DNA of 64,000 bases from CAITZA01 sp964401595 (GTDB lineage: Bacteria > Desulfobacterota > Desulfomonilia > Desulfomonilales > Desulfomonilaceae): contig CAYNZA010000001.1 of assembly GCA_964401595.1 (NCBI GenBank), forward strand, positions 5,023 to 69,022, read 5' to 3'. The notes under the pieces are model-generated. The model ran no database searches and was not told the origin of the DNA. It saw only the letters and a list, made by a program, of their open reading frames with translations. Within the stretch, counting starts at the first letter, position 1. Each line of letters begins with the position of its first letter. Made by a program: the position numbers and the translations under genes. Positions 46,440 to 55,472 of the stretch are shown here, piece by piece.

Positions 46440-47456
46440 ATGTTGAACCTCACTACTGCATCATACGACGACACCCGGCCCTGGACTGCAGGGGAACTGG
46501 TCAGGGTTGAAGATGTTTACAAGCATTATCCGGTCGGAAAAACTTTCTTCCAACGTGGTCATCTCACCGTTCATGCGGTAGACGGTGTGAGTTTGTCGGT
46601 GTTGGACGGGGAAACACTTGGGCTGGTCGGAGAATCGGGCTGCGGGAAATCGACTCTCGGTAAACTCATACTCAGACTGGAAACGCCGAGCAGCGGCAGA
46701 ATTCTTTTTGAGGGTACGGACATAGCCCACATCAAGGGGAAAGACCTGAAGGAAATCCGGAGAAAGATGCAGGTCATCTTCCAGGACCCGTATTCGTCCC
46801 TGAACCCGAGACGCACAATCAAAAACACGATTATGGAACCGCTGGTAATACACGGGATTGGCGACAGAGCCAATCGCAACCAGAAGGTCTATGAGTTGAT
46901 GGAAGAGGTAGGGCTCAGAAAGGATCAGGCGACGAGATATCCACACGAATTCTCGGGGGGCCAGAGACAGCGAATAGGAATAGCCAGGGCGCTGGCCTTG
47001 AATCCAAAACTGATAATTGCCGATGAACCGGTCTCGGCGCTGGATGTCTCCATCAGGTCGCAGGTTTTGAATCTGATGAAGGATTTACAGGAAAAATATG
47101 GCCTTTCATACCTGTTCATATCCCATGATCTCTCCGTGGTTGAATATATCTCAGATCGCATTGCCGTTATGTACTTGGGCAAGATCGTGGAAATCGGGCT
47201 CAAGTCACTGGTGTACAACTCTCCCAGCCACCCCTATACGGAGGCGCTGTTGAGTTCTGCGCCTGTGCCGGATCCAGGAGCGAGAACCCGAAGAATAATT
47301 CTACGTGGAGATGTCCCCAGTCCTATGGCCCCTCCCTCAGGCTGTCGATTCCATACCAGATGCCCGATCAGGATAAACTTATGCTCCGAACTTGAACCAG
47401 TCCTGAAGGAAACCGACGAAGGAAGATTCGTGGCATGCCATCTGCGCGCCTCCTGA
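46440..47456 (+). CDS. Peptide/nickel-type ABC transporter ATPase (OppF/DppF family)
   Basis: 338 residues from ATG 46440 with AAAGGAG upstream. Walker A GESGCGKSTLGKL, signature FSGGQRQRIGIARAL, Walker B LIIADEP, H-loop ISHDLSVV and the C-terminal oligopeptide/dipeptide domain with HPYTEALLSSAP and GCRFHTRCP. It would energise a peptide importer. No permease, binding protein or OppD gene accompanies it in the window, so it is an orphan unless partners lie elsewhere. Confidence 0.9.
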   Translation: MLNLTTASYDDTRPWTAGELVRVEDVYKHYPVGKTFFQRGHLTVHAVDGVSLSVLDGETLGLVGESGCGKSTLGKLILRLETPSSGRILFEGTDIAHIKGKDLKEIRRKMQVIFQDPYSSLNPRRTIKNTIMEPLVIHGIGDRANRNQKVYELMEEVGLRKDQATRYPHEFSGGQRQRIGIARALALNPKLIIADEPVSALDVSIRSQVLNLMKDLQEKYGLSYLFISHDLSVVEYISDRIAVMYLGKIVEIGLKSLVYNSPSHPYTEALLSSAPVPDPGARTRRIILRGDVPSPMAPPSGCRFHTRCPIRINLCSELEPVLKETDEGRFVACHLRAS

Positions 47457-47579
47457 CCTTTTTCAGTAACTTGTACTATGCCAGGCAGGTGGATTGAGGG
47501 ATAAACTCCTGCGCCTGGTTTGCGTTTACTCGCCAGTTGCGTATGGAAAGTCGAAGCTGTTTCACAACCCGTCCATAAC

Positions 47580-47777
47580 TTATCAACAATTGTTAATAAA
47601 TTTTGATTCCATCTTTTTTGTAATATTCGGCTTCCTCATGATTTCGCCTGCTTAGCTGTTGACCTTGATATCATTAGTCTTTTTTAACTGTCTCAAATTG
47701 GGGCAATTTGCATGAACCACTTGTGAACTCGGATGGAATTGATAGTTATCAACAGGTTTGCTAACGAGTTATCAACA
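47580..47777 (+). repeat. Cluster of three TTATCAACA (DnaA-box-like) motifs
   Basis: Identical 9-mers TTATCAACA at 47580-47588, 47746-47754 and 47769-47777, all on the plus strand, differ by one base from the DnaA consensus TTATCCACA. An AT-rich stretch (47589-47625) lies after the first. The interval 47457-47923 has no convincing gene. Confidence 0.6.
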
Positions 47778-47923
47778 GTTTCTGTTTATAGATTGGCCGG
47801 AGGCGCTCTGAGCGTGCCTTACGGGTCTTGCAAAAAGCGACCAAATGTGATGAACATAAGTGATCGAGCCAGCCTCGCAGTAAACATCCTGATAGCTGAA
47901 TTACCGGGCCGGAAAAACCTCAT

Positions 47924-49363
47924 ATGCAAAACCTGCTAGAGATATTCGAATCACTCACTGCCACAAATTTTATAGACATAGGTCTGATAGCGCTGCTGGT
48001 CTATTCGTTCGTAGTGTGGTTCAAGGGCCCGAGATCACTACAGGTGATAGTATCCATATTTGGTATAGGTGTATTTTATTTCATTGCGAACAAACTTGGT
48101 CTGATACTGACTTCGGTATTGTTCCAGTATTTGTGGACGGCGATCATTGTTGTCCTGGTCATTGTCTTTCAGCCGGAAATTCGTCAGATGCTTGATCGCG
48201 CTTCGCCCTTGCGACGATTAATGTTCGGCAAGAGCAAAGAGGTCAAAAAGACCCTGATCGATGAGGTTGTGAACGCAGTTGTTGAATTGGCCAGGGAGAA
48301 AACCGGGGCGCTGATCATTTTTCAGCGGGAAGACGCACTGGACAACCTGGTTCTTAAGGGTAAGGACCTTGACAGCATAGTAACCGCAGAACTTCTGGAG
48401 TCACTATTCCACAAAAATTCGCCGCTTCACGATGGAGCGGTGCTTATAAACAAGAGTAGAGCGGTGGCGGCGGGTTGCATATTGCCGCTATCCCGCGATG
48501 AAGATTTGAGCAGGAGGTACGGGACACGCCATCGCGCCGCCATAGGAATAACTGAAAGGTCTGACGCAATTTCGGTGGTCGTCTCTGAGGAACGTGGAGA
48601 TGTTTCACTGGTGGACGCCGGGAAGATCAACACTTACAAGAAGAGGACGGAATTCGTAGCTGCGCTGGAGAGACTTCTCTCGAACACTACTTCAAACGAT
48701 GAGTCGGCATCATCCGATAGCCTCAAAAGTCTCATTATCTCAAACTGGAGACTGAAGCTATTATCCTTAATTACTTCCATTTTCCTGTGGTTTGTGATAG
48801 TTGGGCCACAGAAGTCGGAACTCGGTATTTCTGTGCCAATCCAGTACACGAAGTTGCCGTTGTCTGTTGAAATAATAGGTCAGTGGATGGACCGTCTGGA
48901 TGTCAGAGTCCGTGGGTCTGCTTCGGGCCTGGACAGTTTAAGCCCGGGATCGGTTCGCGCTGTAGTTGATTTGAGCAGGGTTCTGCCCGGACTCAATTTC
49001 TTCAGGATTACAGACGACAAAATACAGGTTCCGCCGGGCATTACCATTTCACAGATCAGACCGTCGGACCTTCAGTTAAACATAGAAACGGCGCTGTCAA
49101 AACAGGTGAAGGTTGTTCCGACCATAGTGGGAGCTTTGCCGGAAAAGTCCAAATTGATAGTCCAACCATCCGAGGTAAAAATACGCGCCGGACATGGGGA
49201 TTTAAAAAAATTAACATCGGTAACTACTGATCCGGTAGGTATCGGGGAGCTTCTAGCCAGGGAATCGGTCAGGACGCCCGTTGTGGTAAAGCCCGAAGGC
49301 CTCAGAATAGAGTTTATTGAACCAGCTCATGTAACGGTGAAAATAGAGGCGGAAAAGAATTGA
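47924..49363 (+). CDS. cdaA: Diadenylate cyclase CdaA fused to YbbR domains
   Basis: 479 residues. N-terminal membrane part (three helices, residues ~18-85), then the DAC domain with LHDGAVLI (Asp 170, Gly 171, Ala 172) and GTRHRAA (Arg-His-Arg at 202-204), both intact. It should make c-di-AMP from two ATP. After a linker at ~245-265 a further membrane helix (LLSLITSIFLWFVIV) leads to extracytoplasmic YbbR-like repeats (WMDRLDVRVRGSASGL, QVKVVPTIVGALPE). CdaA and its regulator CdaR (YbbR) are normally two proteins; here they are one chain. The next gene overlaps by 4 bases. Confidence 0.9.
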   Translation: MQNLLEIFESLTATNFIDIGLIALLVYSFVVWFKGPRSLQVIVSIFGIGVFYFIANKLGLILTSVLFQYLWTAIIVVLVIVFQPEIRQMLDRASPLRRLMFGKSKEVKKTLIDEVVNAVVELAREKTGALIIFQREDALDNLVLKGKDLDSIVTAELLESLFHKNSPLHDGAVLINKSRAVAAGCILPLSRDEDLSRRYGTRHRAAIGITERSDAISVVVSEERGDVSLVDAGKINTYKKRTEFVAALERLLSNTTSNDESASSDSLKSLIISNWRLKLLSLITSIFLWFVIVGPQKSELGISVPIQYTKLPLSVEIIGQWMDRLDVRVRGSASGLDSLSPGSVRAVVDLSRVLPGLNFFRITDDKIQVPPGITISQIRPSDLQLNIETALSKQVKVVPTIVGALPEKSKLIVQPSEVKIRAGHGDLKKLTSVTTDPVGIGELLARESVRTPVVVKPEGLRIEFIEPAHVTVKIEAEKN

Positions 49364-50823
49364 GCAGCAATCGTCGTCTGAATGTGTCTTGCGGCGAATC
49401 CCAGATGGAACCTTTTACCGGGGCCCTTGAATTGCTGTCTAAAAGCCTGGATGCTCAGACGGCCGCCATCTTTCTCACTGATCCGGATTCCTCATTCCTC
49501 GACCTCATTGCCTCCCGGAGCAGTCGCAAGGATTTTGTCAGGACTGCACGAAGACCTTTGGAGGACGGCATTCTACCGGGGATCATCCAGCGTGGTCTGA
49601 CGGTCTGTGAAGCTCTAAGGCCTGAGCTATGCTCAAAACTCGGTTTTTATTCTTCCAGTGGACCTGAAATGGTCTATCTTGCGGTTCCTTTCGGCGCCAA
49701 CGGGCTGCTCTGGATGGACAGGGAGGGAATAGAGAGATTTTCACCTGATCAGATCAAGCTTGCTTCAATGGCGGCGGTGATGGTGGCGGACATTGTGGAG
49801 CTTTACCTCGAGGCCGTCAAATCCCAACATTCTGCAATGGACCTCCAATTGATCACCTCGCTTACAGAAAGCCAGGACTCGGCCATCGAGACCTCTGCTG
49901 TAAGAATTGATTCCATTGTCACGAAAATGACACAGTCAAAGAAGTGTGACGGGGCCCTGGTAGCCATTTCAACAGAAAATGGAGAGCTTTGCAGGATCAT
50001 CTCCGTGTCAGGATTTTCAGGAGCCTTGAGTAAGGGTAAGGTCGTCCGGCTCAGACAGGGTTGGGCAAAGTGGGCCATCGAGAAGATGAGACCGGCCATT
50101 ATTTCTGGGCTGAAGGGCTCTGAGACATCTTTACCCATATTCCATTCGGGCGAGGCAATCGGATTTTCGGTGAAGAGTCTGGCAGTTGTTCCATGGCACG
50201 GCTTTGACTCAGTGGATGGCGTGCTTGTCGTGGCATCCAGGAACGCAGGCATTGAATGGGAGTCCAGTAGACCGCTATGGACTTTTCTGGCTTCTTTGAT
50301 CGGCCTGATAAGGCGACTGGAGATCAGCAACAAGGTCCTGAAGAGCGTCAGGCGTTACGATGGTGAATCAGGCGTGATGAGTGAGGGATTTTTCCGATCC
50401 CGGTTACGGGAAGGTTTCGAGCGTCAAATGGCGGCAAGCGGTTCCTTTTTCATCTTGCTGGCGCAGGTAAGGAATCTGGACAGCCTCTACCTCGATTATG
50501 AATTCCCTACAATAAACCGTTTTCTTGGACTCTTTTGCGAAAAACTATCCATGTCCACCAAGCGTCAGGTTATTGCGGGAAAATTCAGCACCGGATGCTT
50601 TGGTATAGGAGTTGAAAGTCTGCCTGCCACTGAAGTCGATACTCTGCTGAAAAAGGCGAGCGCATTGCTTGGACAGGGCATAACGAACGTAGATGGCGTC
50701 GATATACGCCACGAGGTTGGGTTCGGCTGGGCTCTTTTTCCTCATGACTCCAGAAGCTTCTTTGACCTCATCAACCGCGCATCCGACAAGCTCCTTTCAA
50801 GGAAAAACACCGGCCATCTTTAA
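49360..50823 (+). CDS. GAF-domain protein with degenerate GGDEF-like C-terminus
   Basis: 487 residues from TTG 49360, overlapping the cdaA stop (TTGA). An N-terminal GAF-like region (LDAQTAAIFLTDPDSSFLDLIAS) and a second GAF-like region (CDGALVAISTENGELCRIISVSG). The last ~130 residues have the spacing of a GGDEF domain (VRNLDSLYLDYEF, then VGFGWALFPHDSRSFFDLINRASDKL), but the GG(D/E)EF loop reads FSTGCFG, so it should be catalytically dead. Tight coupling to cdaA suggests a role in nucleotide signalling. Confidence 0.68.
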   Translation: MSSNRRLNVSCGESQMEPFTGALELLSKSLDAQTAAIFLTDPDSSFLDLIASRSSRKDFVRTARRPLEDGILPGIIQRGLTVCEALRPELCSKLGFYSSSGPEMVYLAVPFGANGLLWMDREGIERFSPDQIKLASMAAVMVADIVELYLEAVKSQHSAMDLQLITSLTESQDSAIETSAVRIDSIVTKMTQSKKCDGALVAISTENGELCRIISVSGFSGALSKGKVVRLRQGWAKWAIEKMRPAIISGLKGSETSLPIFHSGEAIGFSVKSLAVVPWHGFDSVDGVLVVASRNAGIEWESSRPLWTFLASLIGLIRRLEISNKVLKSVRRYDGESGVMSEGFFRSRLREGFERQMAASGSFFILLAQVRNLDSLYLDYEFPTINRFLGLFCEKLSMSTKRQVIAGKFSTGCFGIGVESLPATEVDTLLKKASALLGQGITNVDGVDIRHEVGFGWALFPHDSRSFFDLINRASDKLLSRKNTGHL

Positions 50824-50981
50824 TGTAAACCGTTGTCAGTCCGGACATCAAATGTTAGAGTCGGGGATTAAGCGACAAAATACCGGTTTTTACCATCATT
50901 GAAACATCCGGTCTTTTTGTAATCAGTCAACTGGTTCACCCTCAAGGCCCTGCTTTCGGCCATCCTGGTTGAACCGATCGT

Positions 50982-51752
50982 ATGGCGTTTGCTGAAATCT
51001 CGCATTGCAGGAGACATGTTTTGGGAAACTTATCAGTTCATGACCCCTGGAAACATTTGCGCAAGGAATGTTTTGGAAATCAGGAGCCCGACGTAGTGCT
51101 TGAAGCGGTTACCGCTCCATTGGAACTATTGAAGAAGCGTCCTGAGGAAAAAGAATTCTGGTCTAATATTGAAGCGCTTCCGGCATGGTCCGCAGCTATG
51201 AGTTACGGTAGCAGGGAAAAGCTTGCAGAATCTCCGGAAAAACAGATTTCACTCAATCGCAAACTGATACAGTTGGGCCACCACACTCCGCTGGAGTCCA
51301 TTCAGTTCAACTTTCATGTGGTTGGGATATCCAAGGCTTGTGGCGCTCAATTGTCGAGGCACAGGATCGGACAGGGGCATGTGAGTTCGAGCAGGCGTTT
51401 TCAGGCTCAGGGCATGTCATTCGTGTATCCGTTGCTGGGCTACATAAAGAATGAGGACGAAGCAGCAGCGGCCCTGAAAGTCATCAGCGACATAAACAGG
51501 CAGTCGTTCAAAATATATGAAAAGCTGAGAGAAGAGTCGAAGCTTCACAAGGAGGACGCGCGCAGGGTGATTCCCGTAGCGTCGTCGCAGGAACGCGTCT
51601 GGTGGGTGAACGCCCGCGCCCTGAGAGACTTTTTGAGGCTCAGACTCCCGCGTGACGCTGAATGGGAAATACGTCGCCTGGCCATCATGGTCCATAACAT
51701 CGTGTCGCAGGTGGCGCCTTCACTTTTCGAGGACATTGTCATGGAAGGATAG
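50982..51752 (+). CDS. thyX: Flavin-dependent thymidylate synthase
   Basis: 256 residues from ATG 50982. A TTG at 51021 has a better ribosome site (AGGAG 7 bases upstream) and would give 243 residues. The ThyX motif RHRIGQGHVSS (RHR-x7-S) is intact, with LGHHTPLESIQFNF before it and the C-terminal LRDFLRLR region. It makes dTMP with FAD and methylene-folate. It is convergent with the cobalamin operon, and the last 14 bases overlap cobK's end. Confidence 0.92.
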   Translation: MAFAEISHCRRHVLGNLSVHDPWKHLRKECFGNQEPDVVLEAVTAPLELLKKRPEEKEFWSNIEALPAWSAAMSYGSREKLAESPEKQISLNRKLIQLGHHTPLESIQFNFHVVGISKACGAQLSRHRIGQGHVSSSRRFQAQGMSFVYPLLGYIKNEDEAAAALKVISDINRQSFKIYEKLREESKLHKEDARRVIPVASSQERVWWVNARALRDFLRLRLPRDAEWEIRRLAIMVHNIVSQVAPSLFEDIVMEG

Positions 51753-52503
51753 ACCTGACAGCCCGGACAAGGCTGGTGATATCATCGTAAACATTATCTG
51801 AACAGGCTGCAGGTCTTGAGACGAGGACGACATGACAGTTCATAAGTCTTGAAGCTTCCAGCTTGTCCGGTAATCCTCCCGCAACCCCTCCGTCCTTGGT
51901 GACCAGAACACCGATGCCAAACTTTTCCATGATCCTGATGTTGTCTTCAACCGAAAAAGGGCCCACACCGAATTCACAATGCTCCAAAGATATGCCGTGC
52001 CTGACTATGGTGTCCCTTGAGTCCCGGCAATCCAGCGCCCTTACATAAAGCTCAATTCCTTTTGAGCGTGCGAGAGAGGCATAGGGTTCCAGGTTCCTTG
52101 TGCCGGAGGTCAACAGGATGGAGCGTTTGAATGAAACTGCAAGTCTGGCGGCTTCCTCATGTGACAGGGCTGAATGAATTCCCTGACCATGACTTGCTGC
52201 GCTGGGCCTGTCGTACCTGAAGGATGGAATGCCCAGTCGCTGCGCAGCATCTTTGGCGTTAGCGTGGGCCTGCACGGCATAAGGATGTGTTGCGTCTATG
52301 ATTGCCACCAAATTCATTTCCACACACAAGTCGGACAACTCTTCGGCAGACAAAGCCCCTACCCTTCTGGTTACAAGCTCGGAAAGACTGATCTCCATAG
52401 GAAAGTCGCTCACCGTGGATACCATGACGTTAAATCCGGCCACAGAGAGAGCCGTGGCGATTGAACCGGTTTCCGATGCGCCGGCAAGTAATAGCACGTT
52501 CAT
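51739..52503 (-). CDS. cobK: Precorrin-6x / cobalt-precorrin-6A reductase
   Basis: 254 residues, CbiJ/CobK family: VLLLAGASETGSIATALS, AIIDATHPYAVQAHANA, the ILLTSGTRNLEPY motif and VLVTKDGGVAGG. It reduces the corrin ring with NAD(P)H. Last gene of the operon; its ATG overlaps the cbiH stop by one base (TGATG). Confidence 0.88.
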   Translation of the reverse strand: MNVLLLAGASETGSIATALSVAGFNVMVSTVSDFPMEISLSELVTRRVGALSAEELSDLCVEMNLVAIIDATHPYAVQAHANAKDAAQRLGIPSFRYDRPSAASHGQGIHSALSHEEAARLAVSFKRSILLTSGTRNLEPYASLARSKGIELYVRALDCRDSRDTIVRHGISLEHCEFGVGPFSVEDNIRIMEKFGIGVLVTKDGGVAGGLPDKLEASRLMNCHVVLVSRPAACSDNVYDDITSLVRAVRSILP

Positions 52504-53279
52504 CAGAGATATCCGCGCGGAGTTATGAAAAAGGAATCAATGATCCTGGATGTGCTGTTGCCGATGATGACCACACTTCTCATGTTGATCTCAAAGTCGA
52601 GAAAATGCTTCAGGTCGGTCAAGACGATGGACTGTTCGGGTGAACCGACGGCAGTGGCAATGCCGACTGGAGTTGAGTCAGAGCGGAGGGAACGAAAAAT
52701 CTGAGCGGCCTCTTCGAGCTGTGTCACGCGCTTTTTGCTCCTTGGGTTGTAAAGAGCGACAACCAGATCGGCCTGGGCCACCGCTGAAAGCCTCTTTCTT
52801 ATCATGTCCCAAGGCACGAGCAGATCGCTCAGACTGATCACTGCAAAGTCCAGCATCAATGGCGCTCCCATAGCCGCTGAAGCTGCAGTAGAAGCTGTAA
52901 TGCCCGGAATTATCTCTATAGGCGAAACGATGCCAAGCTTTTCTCTCAGCTCTATGGCCAATCCTGCCATACCATAGACACCAGCGTCCCCGGATGAAAC
53001 CAGTGAGACTGTATGTCCGGATGCAGCAAGCGTGAGGGCCTGCTCACAACGCTCCCTCTCTCGCATCATCCCCGTTGAAACAATCTTCTTTCCATCAATC
53101 AAGTCTGAAATCAACCCGATGTATTTGGTGTAACCAACAACAACATCGCTTCCTGAAATAGCTGAAACGGCCCTGAACGTCCTGTCTTCGACGGATCCCG
53201 GACCGATGCCTACTACAAACAGTCTTCCCTGGAGATTGCCGTGGTTATCCCTTCGTATATTTTTCTCTTCTGTATTAAT
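52503..53279 (-). CDS. cbiH: Precorrin-3B / cobalt-precorrin-3B C17-methyltransferase
   Basis: Tetrapyrrole methylase fold: LFVVGIGPGSVEDRTFRA, VSSGDAGVYGMAGLA, IEIIPGITASTAASAAMGAPL and the VALYNPRSKKR motif typical of CbiH/CobJ. It contracts and methylates the ring. The frame opens at TTG 53309, 97 bases inside cbiG. No ATG or GTG lies between there and the first strand, and the best ribosome site (GGAGG) points to an ATT codon at 53279, used here tentatively (258 residues). Confidence 0.85.
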   Translation of the reverse strand: MNTEEKNIRRDNHGNLQGRLFVVGIGPGSVEDRTFRAVSAISGSDVVVGYTKYIGLISDLIDGKKIVSTGMMRERERCEQALTLAASGHTVSLVSSGDAGVYGMAGLAIELREKLGIVSPIEIIPGITASTAASAAMGAPLMLDFAVISLSDLLVPWDMIRKRLSAVAQADLVVALYNPRSKKRVTQLEEAAQIFRSLRSDSTPVGIATAVGSPEQSIVLTDLKHFLDFEINMRSVVIIGNSTSRIIDSFFITPRGYL

Positions 53280-53992
53280 TGTGTCCTCCTGCCCGCAAGT
53301 AGCGCACAAGGCTCGGAAACACCCGGAGCGCCCACGCTCTGCTGAACAAACTCGGATTTGTAAAAATCCCTCGAAGAATTCATGATCTCGTTTGAACTGA
53401 TTAACCTCAAAGGCACCTGCAGTTCCTGCGCAGCCTGAATGAGGCCCTTCTCAGAGGCCTTTGCGTCAATGGTGGCAATAAACCGGACCTGCTCAACGGG
53501 AATCTGAAGCTCATTGAGTGAATTCAATATGGCAGCCCTTATCTTCCCGGAACTGACCCCTCTCTTACAACCAATCCCTACGATGATGTTCTTCCGTGCT
53601 TCCGTGGTGGTGGTTATTATTGGATCTGATCCGATGATGTTGGACACTTCAACAGCCAGATCATTAGCGCCACCTTCATGACCGCTGAGCAAGCTGATTG
53701 CCCAGCGTGCGCATACATCCACAACTACGACCGCCGGATCCCTGGTCTTGTGTGAAATGTGAGGCGATATTGCCCGGACGGCTACGCCACACGGGCCTAT
53801 GAATATCAATCCGTCGTATAAGCCGAATATTTCCGATATCAGGTCAAGAGTCCTGGAGAATGAGCGACAGTCTATTCTGGTCTCGACGCTTTCATGAACA
53901 TAGACAGTGGTGTGATGCAGGCATTCCGACAATGCTGCGGCAATGGAGGCGCCCTCGTTGGAGAGTGTTATTATTGCTACGTGTTTTTTCAA
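53213..53992 (-). CDS. cbiG: Cobalt-precorrin-5A hydrolase
   Basis: 259 residues from TTG 53992, which overlaps the cbiF stop (TTGA) and follows GGTGG at 7 bases. CbiG motifs: FIGPCGVAVRAISPH, LLSGHEGGANDLA and the C-terminal IIVGIGCKRGVSS. It opens the delta-lactone and loses acetaldehyde, a step specific to the anaerobic pathway. Confidence 0.9.
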   Translation of the reverse strand: MKKHVAIITLSNEGASIAAALSECLHHTTVYVHESVETRIDCRSFSRTLDLISEIFGLYDGLIFIGPCGVAVRAISPHISHKTRDPAVVVVDVCARWAISLLSGHEGGANDLAVEVSNIIGSDPIITTTTEARKNIIVGIGCKRGVSSGKIRAAILNSLNELQIPVEQVRFIATIDAKASEKGLIQAAQELQVPLRLISSNEIMNSSRDFYKSEFVQQSVGAPGVSEPCALLAGRRTQLIQKRKIYEGITTAISREDCL

Positions 53993-54744
53993 TCTTGAAC
54001 CACCCTGAATTCGTGAGAAAAATCTGAAGCGTAGAGACGCGATGGCTGAACATCCCTGGATAGCGTCCATCCTGCAATGATCATCGCTGTCTTGTCGATG
54101 CCCGCCTGGCGCGCCTGTCCGGCTATATCATCAAGGGTTCCCACCACGAACTTTTGTTCCGGCCATGAGGCCTTCGCAACAATAGCTGCCGGACAGCCGC
54201 CTCCATAGGCTCGCGCCAGCTGATCGGCAATGTCACTGATTTTATGGGCGGACAGAAAAATACACATTGTGGACCGAGTTCGGGCAAGATTTTCGAGTTC
54301 CTCTAACGGTGGCATTGGTGTGCGCCCGGATGATCTGGTCAATATGACGGTCTGGGATATTTCCGGAGCGGTGAGTTCTGTCTTCAGGGCTGCAGCGGCG
54401 GCCTGAAAGGAACTGACCCCCGGCACAACCTCGTAATCAATCCCCAACGCGTCAAGCTCATTCATCTGCTCACGAATGGCCCCATATATGGAGGGGTCTC
54501 CTGAATGCAGGCGAACAACATCCATGTTCAACTCGCGGCCTCTCTTGAACAGGTCGGTGATTTGGTCGAGATCCAATTTCGCAGAATTATGTTTTTCAGC
54601 AGAGGCCGGTATGATGTCGATCACTTGCGGACTCACCAGAGATCCGGCGTAAATGCAGAATACGCAAGAGCTTAAAATTCTGTAGGCCTTCACGGTTAAA
54701 AGTTCGGGGTCTCCAGGACCCGCACCGACAAATATGACTTTCAT
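53989..54744 (-). CDS. cbiF: Cobalt-precorrin-4 C11-methyltransferase
   Basis: 251 residues: VIFVGAGPGDPELLTVKAY, YAGSLVSPQV, LHSGDPSIYGAIREQM, VVPGVSSFQAAAAALKTELT and ILTRSSGRTPMP, the last being distinctive for CbiF/CobM. It overlaps cbiL by 4 bases (ATGA). Confidence 0.93.
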   Translation of the reverse strand: MKVIFVGAGPGDPELLTVKAYRILSSCVFCIYAGSLVSPQVIDIIPASAEKHNSAKLDLDQITDLFKRGRELNMDVVRLHSGDPSIYGAIREQMNELDALGIDYEVVPGVSSFQAAAAALKTELTAPEISQTVILTRSSGRTPMPPLEELENLARTRSTMCIFLSAHKISDIADQLARAYGGGCPAAIVAKASWPEQKFVVGTLDDIAGQARQAGIDKTAMIIAGWTLSRDVQPSRLYASDFSHEFRVVQD

Positions 54745-55472
54745 ACTTTTCCTGTCGCATCCACCTGAACCATCAAAACGCTCAGGTTTCCGGAATTCTC
54801 ATCCAGTTTTTTTATTTTGCCCGGATCTGTCAGGACAATTTGCCTGTTGAGGCCAGCACGTGCCACAAATGATATTCTTCGGACACCCTGTGTCTTTTCA
54901 ATTCCCTCCAGAAGACCCTTGAGTCGTCTGCCGATTTTCATGAAAACAAACACTCCGCCCGATTGAAGACTTTTCGCTATACAATCCGGATCTTCAGCGG
55001 CCGGTAGAACGGTCAGAGGCATATCGGAGTAACCTAGTGGAAAATTGGTCAATGCCGCAGCCGCGGAAAAGGCTGAGATTCCGGGGACCGTTATGGAGTT
55101 GAATCCGGACGTCTTCTCACTAAGGGCTTCGAGTAAATAGAGGTACGTCGAGAAAACAGTCGGATCGCCCAAAGTTACGAAAGCGGCGTCCTTGCCTGAA
55201 TCCAGAAGATTGCAAATCAGGTCACAATTTTTTTTCCATTGCCTTTTGACCTCAACCTCGTCTCTTTTCATCGGAAATTCGAGGTCGATCACGATGGCAT
55301 CGTCACGCAAATAAGGTGACGCTATCACGCTTGCCAGCCCGGACTCCGATCCGCGAGCCTTCGGCACGAACACATGACGCAGGCTGGAAAGAAGCTTTAC
55401 CGCCTTGAGGGTTATAAGCTCAGGATCTCCCGGTCCCAGACCTATGCCATAAAGGGTCCCTCGCATGTTCAA
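54741..55472 (-). CDS. cbiL: Precorrin-2 / cobalt-precorrin-2 C20-methyltransferase
   Basis: 243 residues from TTG 55472, which has GGTG at the best distance; ATG 55466 is also possible. Motifs: LYGIGLGPGDPELITLKAV, VFVPKARGSESGLA, TLGDPTVFSTYLYL and VPGISAFSAAAA. It places the C20 methyl. Starts next to the cbiE stop. Confidence 0.92.
   Translation of the reverse strand: MNMRGTLYGIGLGPGDPELITLKAVKLLSSLRHVFVPKARGSESGLASVIASPYLRDDAIVIDLEFPMKRDEVEVKRQWKKNCDLICNLLDSGKDAAFVTLGDPTVFSTYLYLLEALSEKTSGFNSITVPGISAFSAAAALTNFPLGYSDMPLTVLPAAEDPDCIAKSLQSGGVFVFMKIGRRLKGLLEGIEKTQGVRRISFVARAGLNRQIVLTDPGKIKKLDENSGNLSVLMVQVDATGKV

Noticed and set aside
47559..47567. parS-like half site (TGTTTCAC)
   Set aside because: Only half of the ParB palindrome is present.
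47457..47923. Full replication origin (oriC)
   Set aside because: Only three DnaA-like boxes, no neighbouring dnaA, dnaN or gidA, and no skew information. Kept only as a motif cluster.
47733..47939. 68-codon open frame between the OppF-type gene and cdaA
   Set aside because: Overlaps the DnaA-box-like motifs and the cdaA start, has no ribosome site, and its product resembles no protein type.
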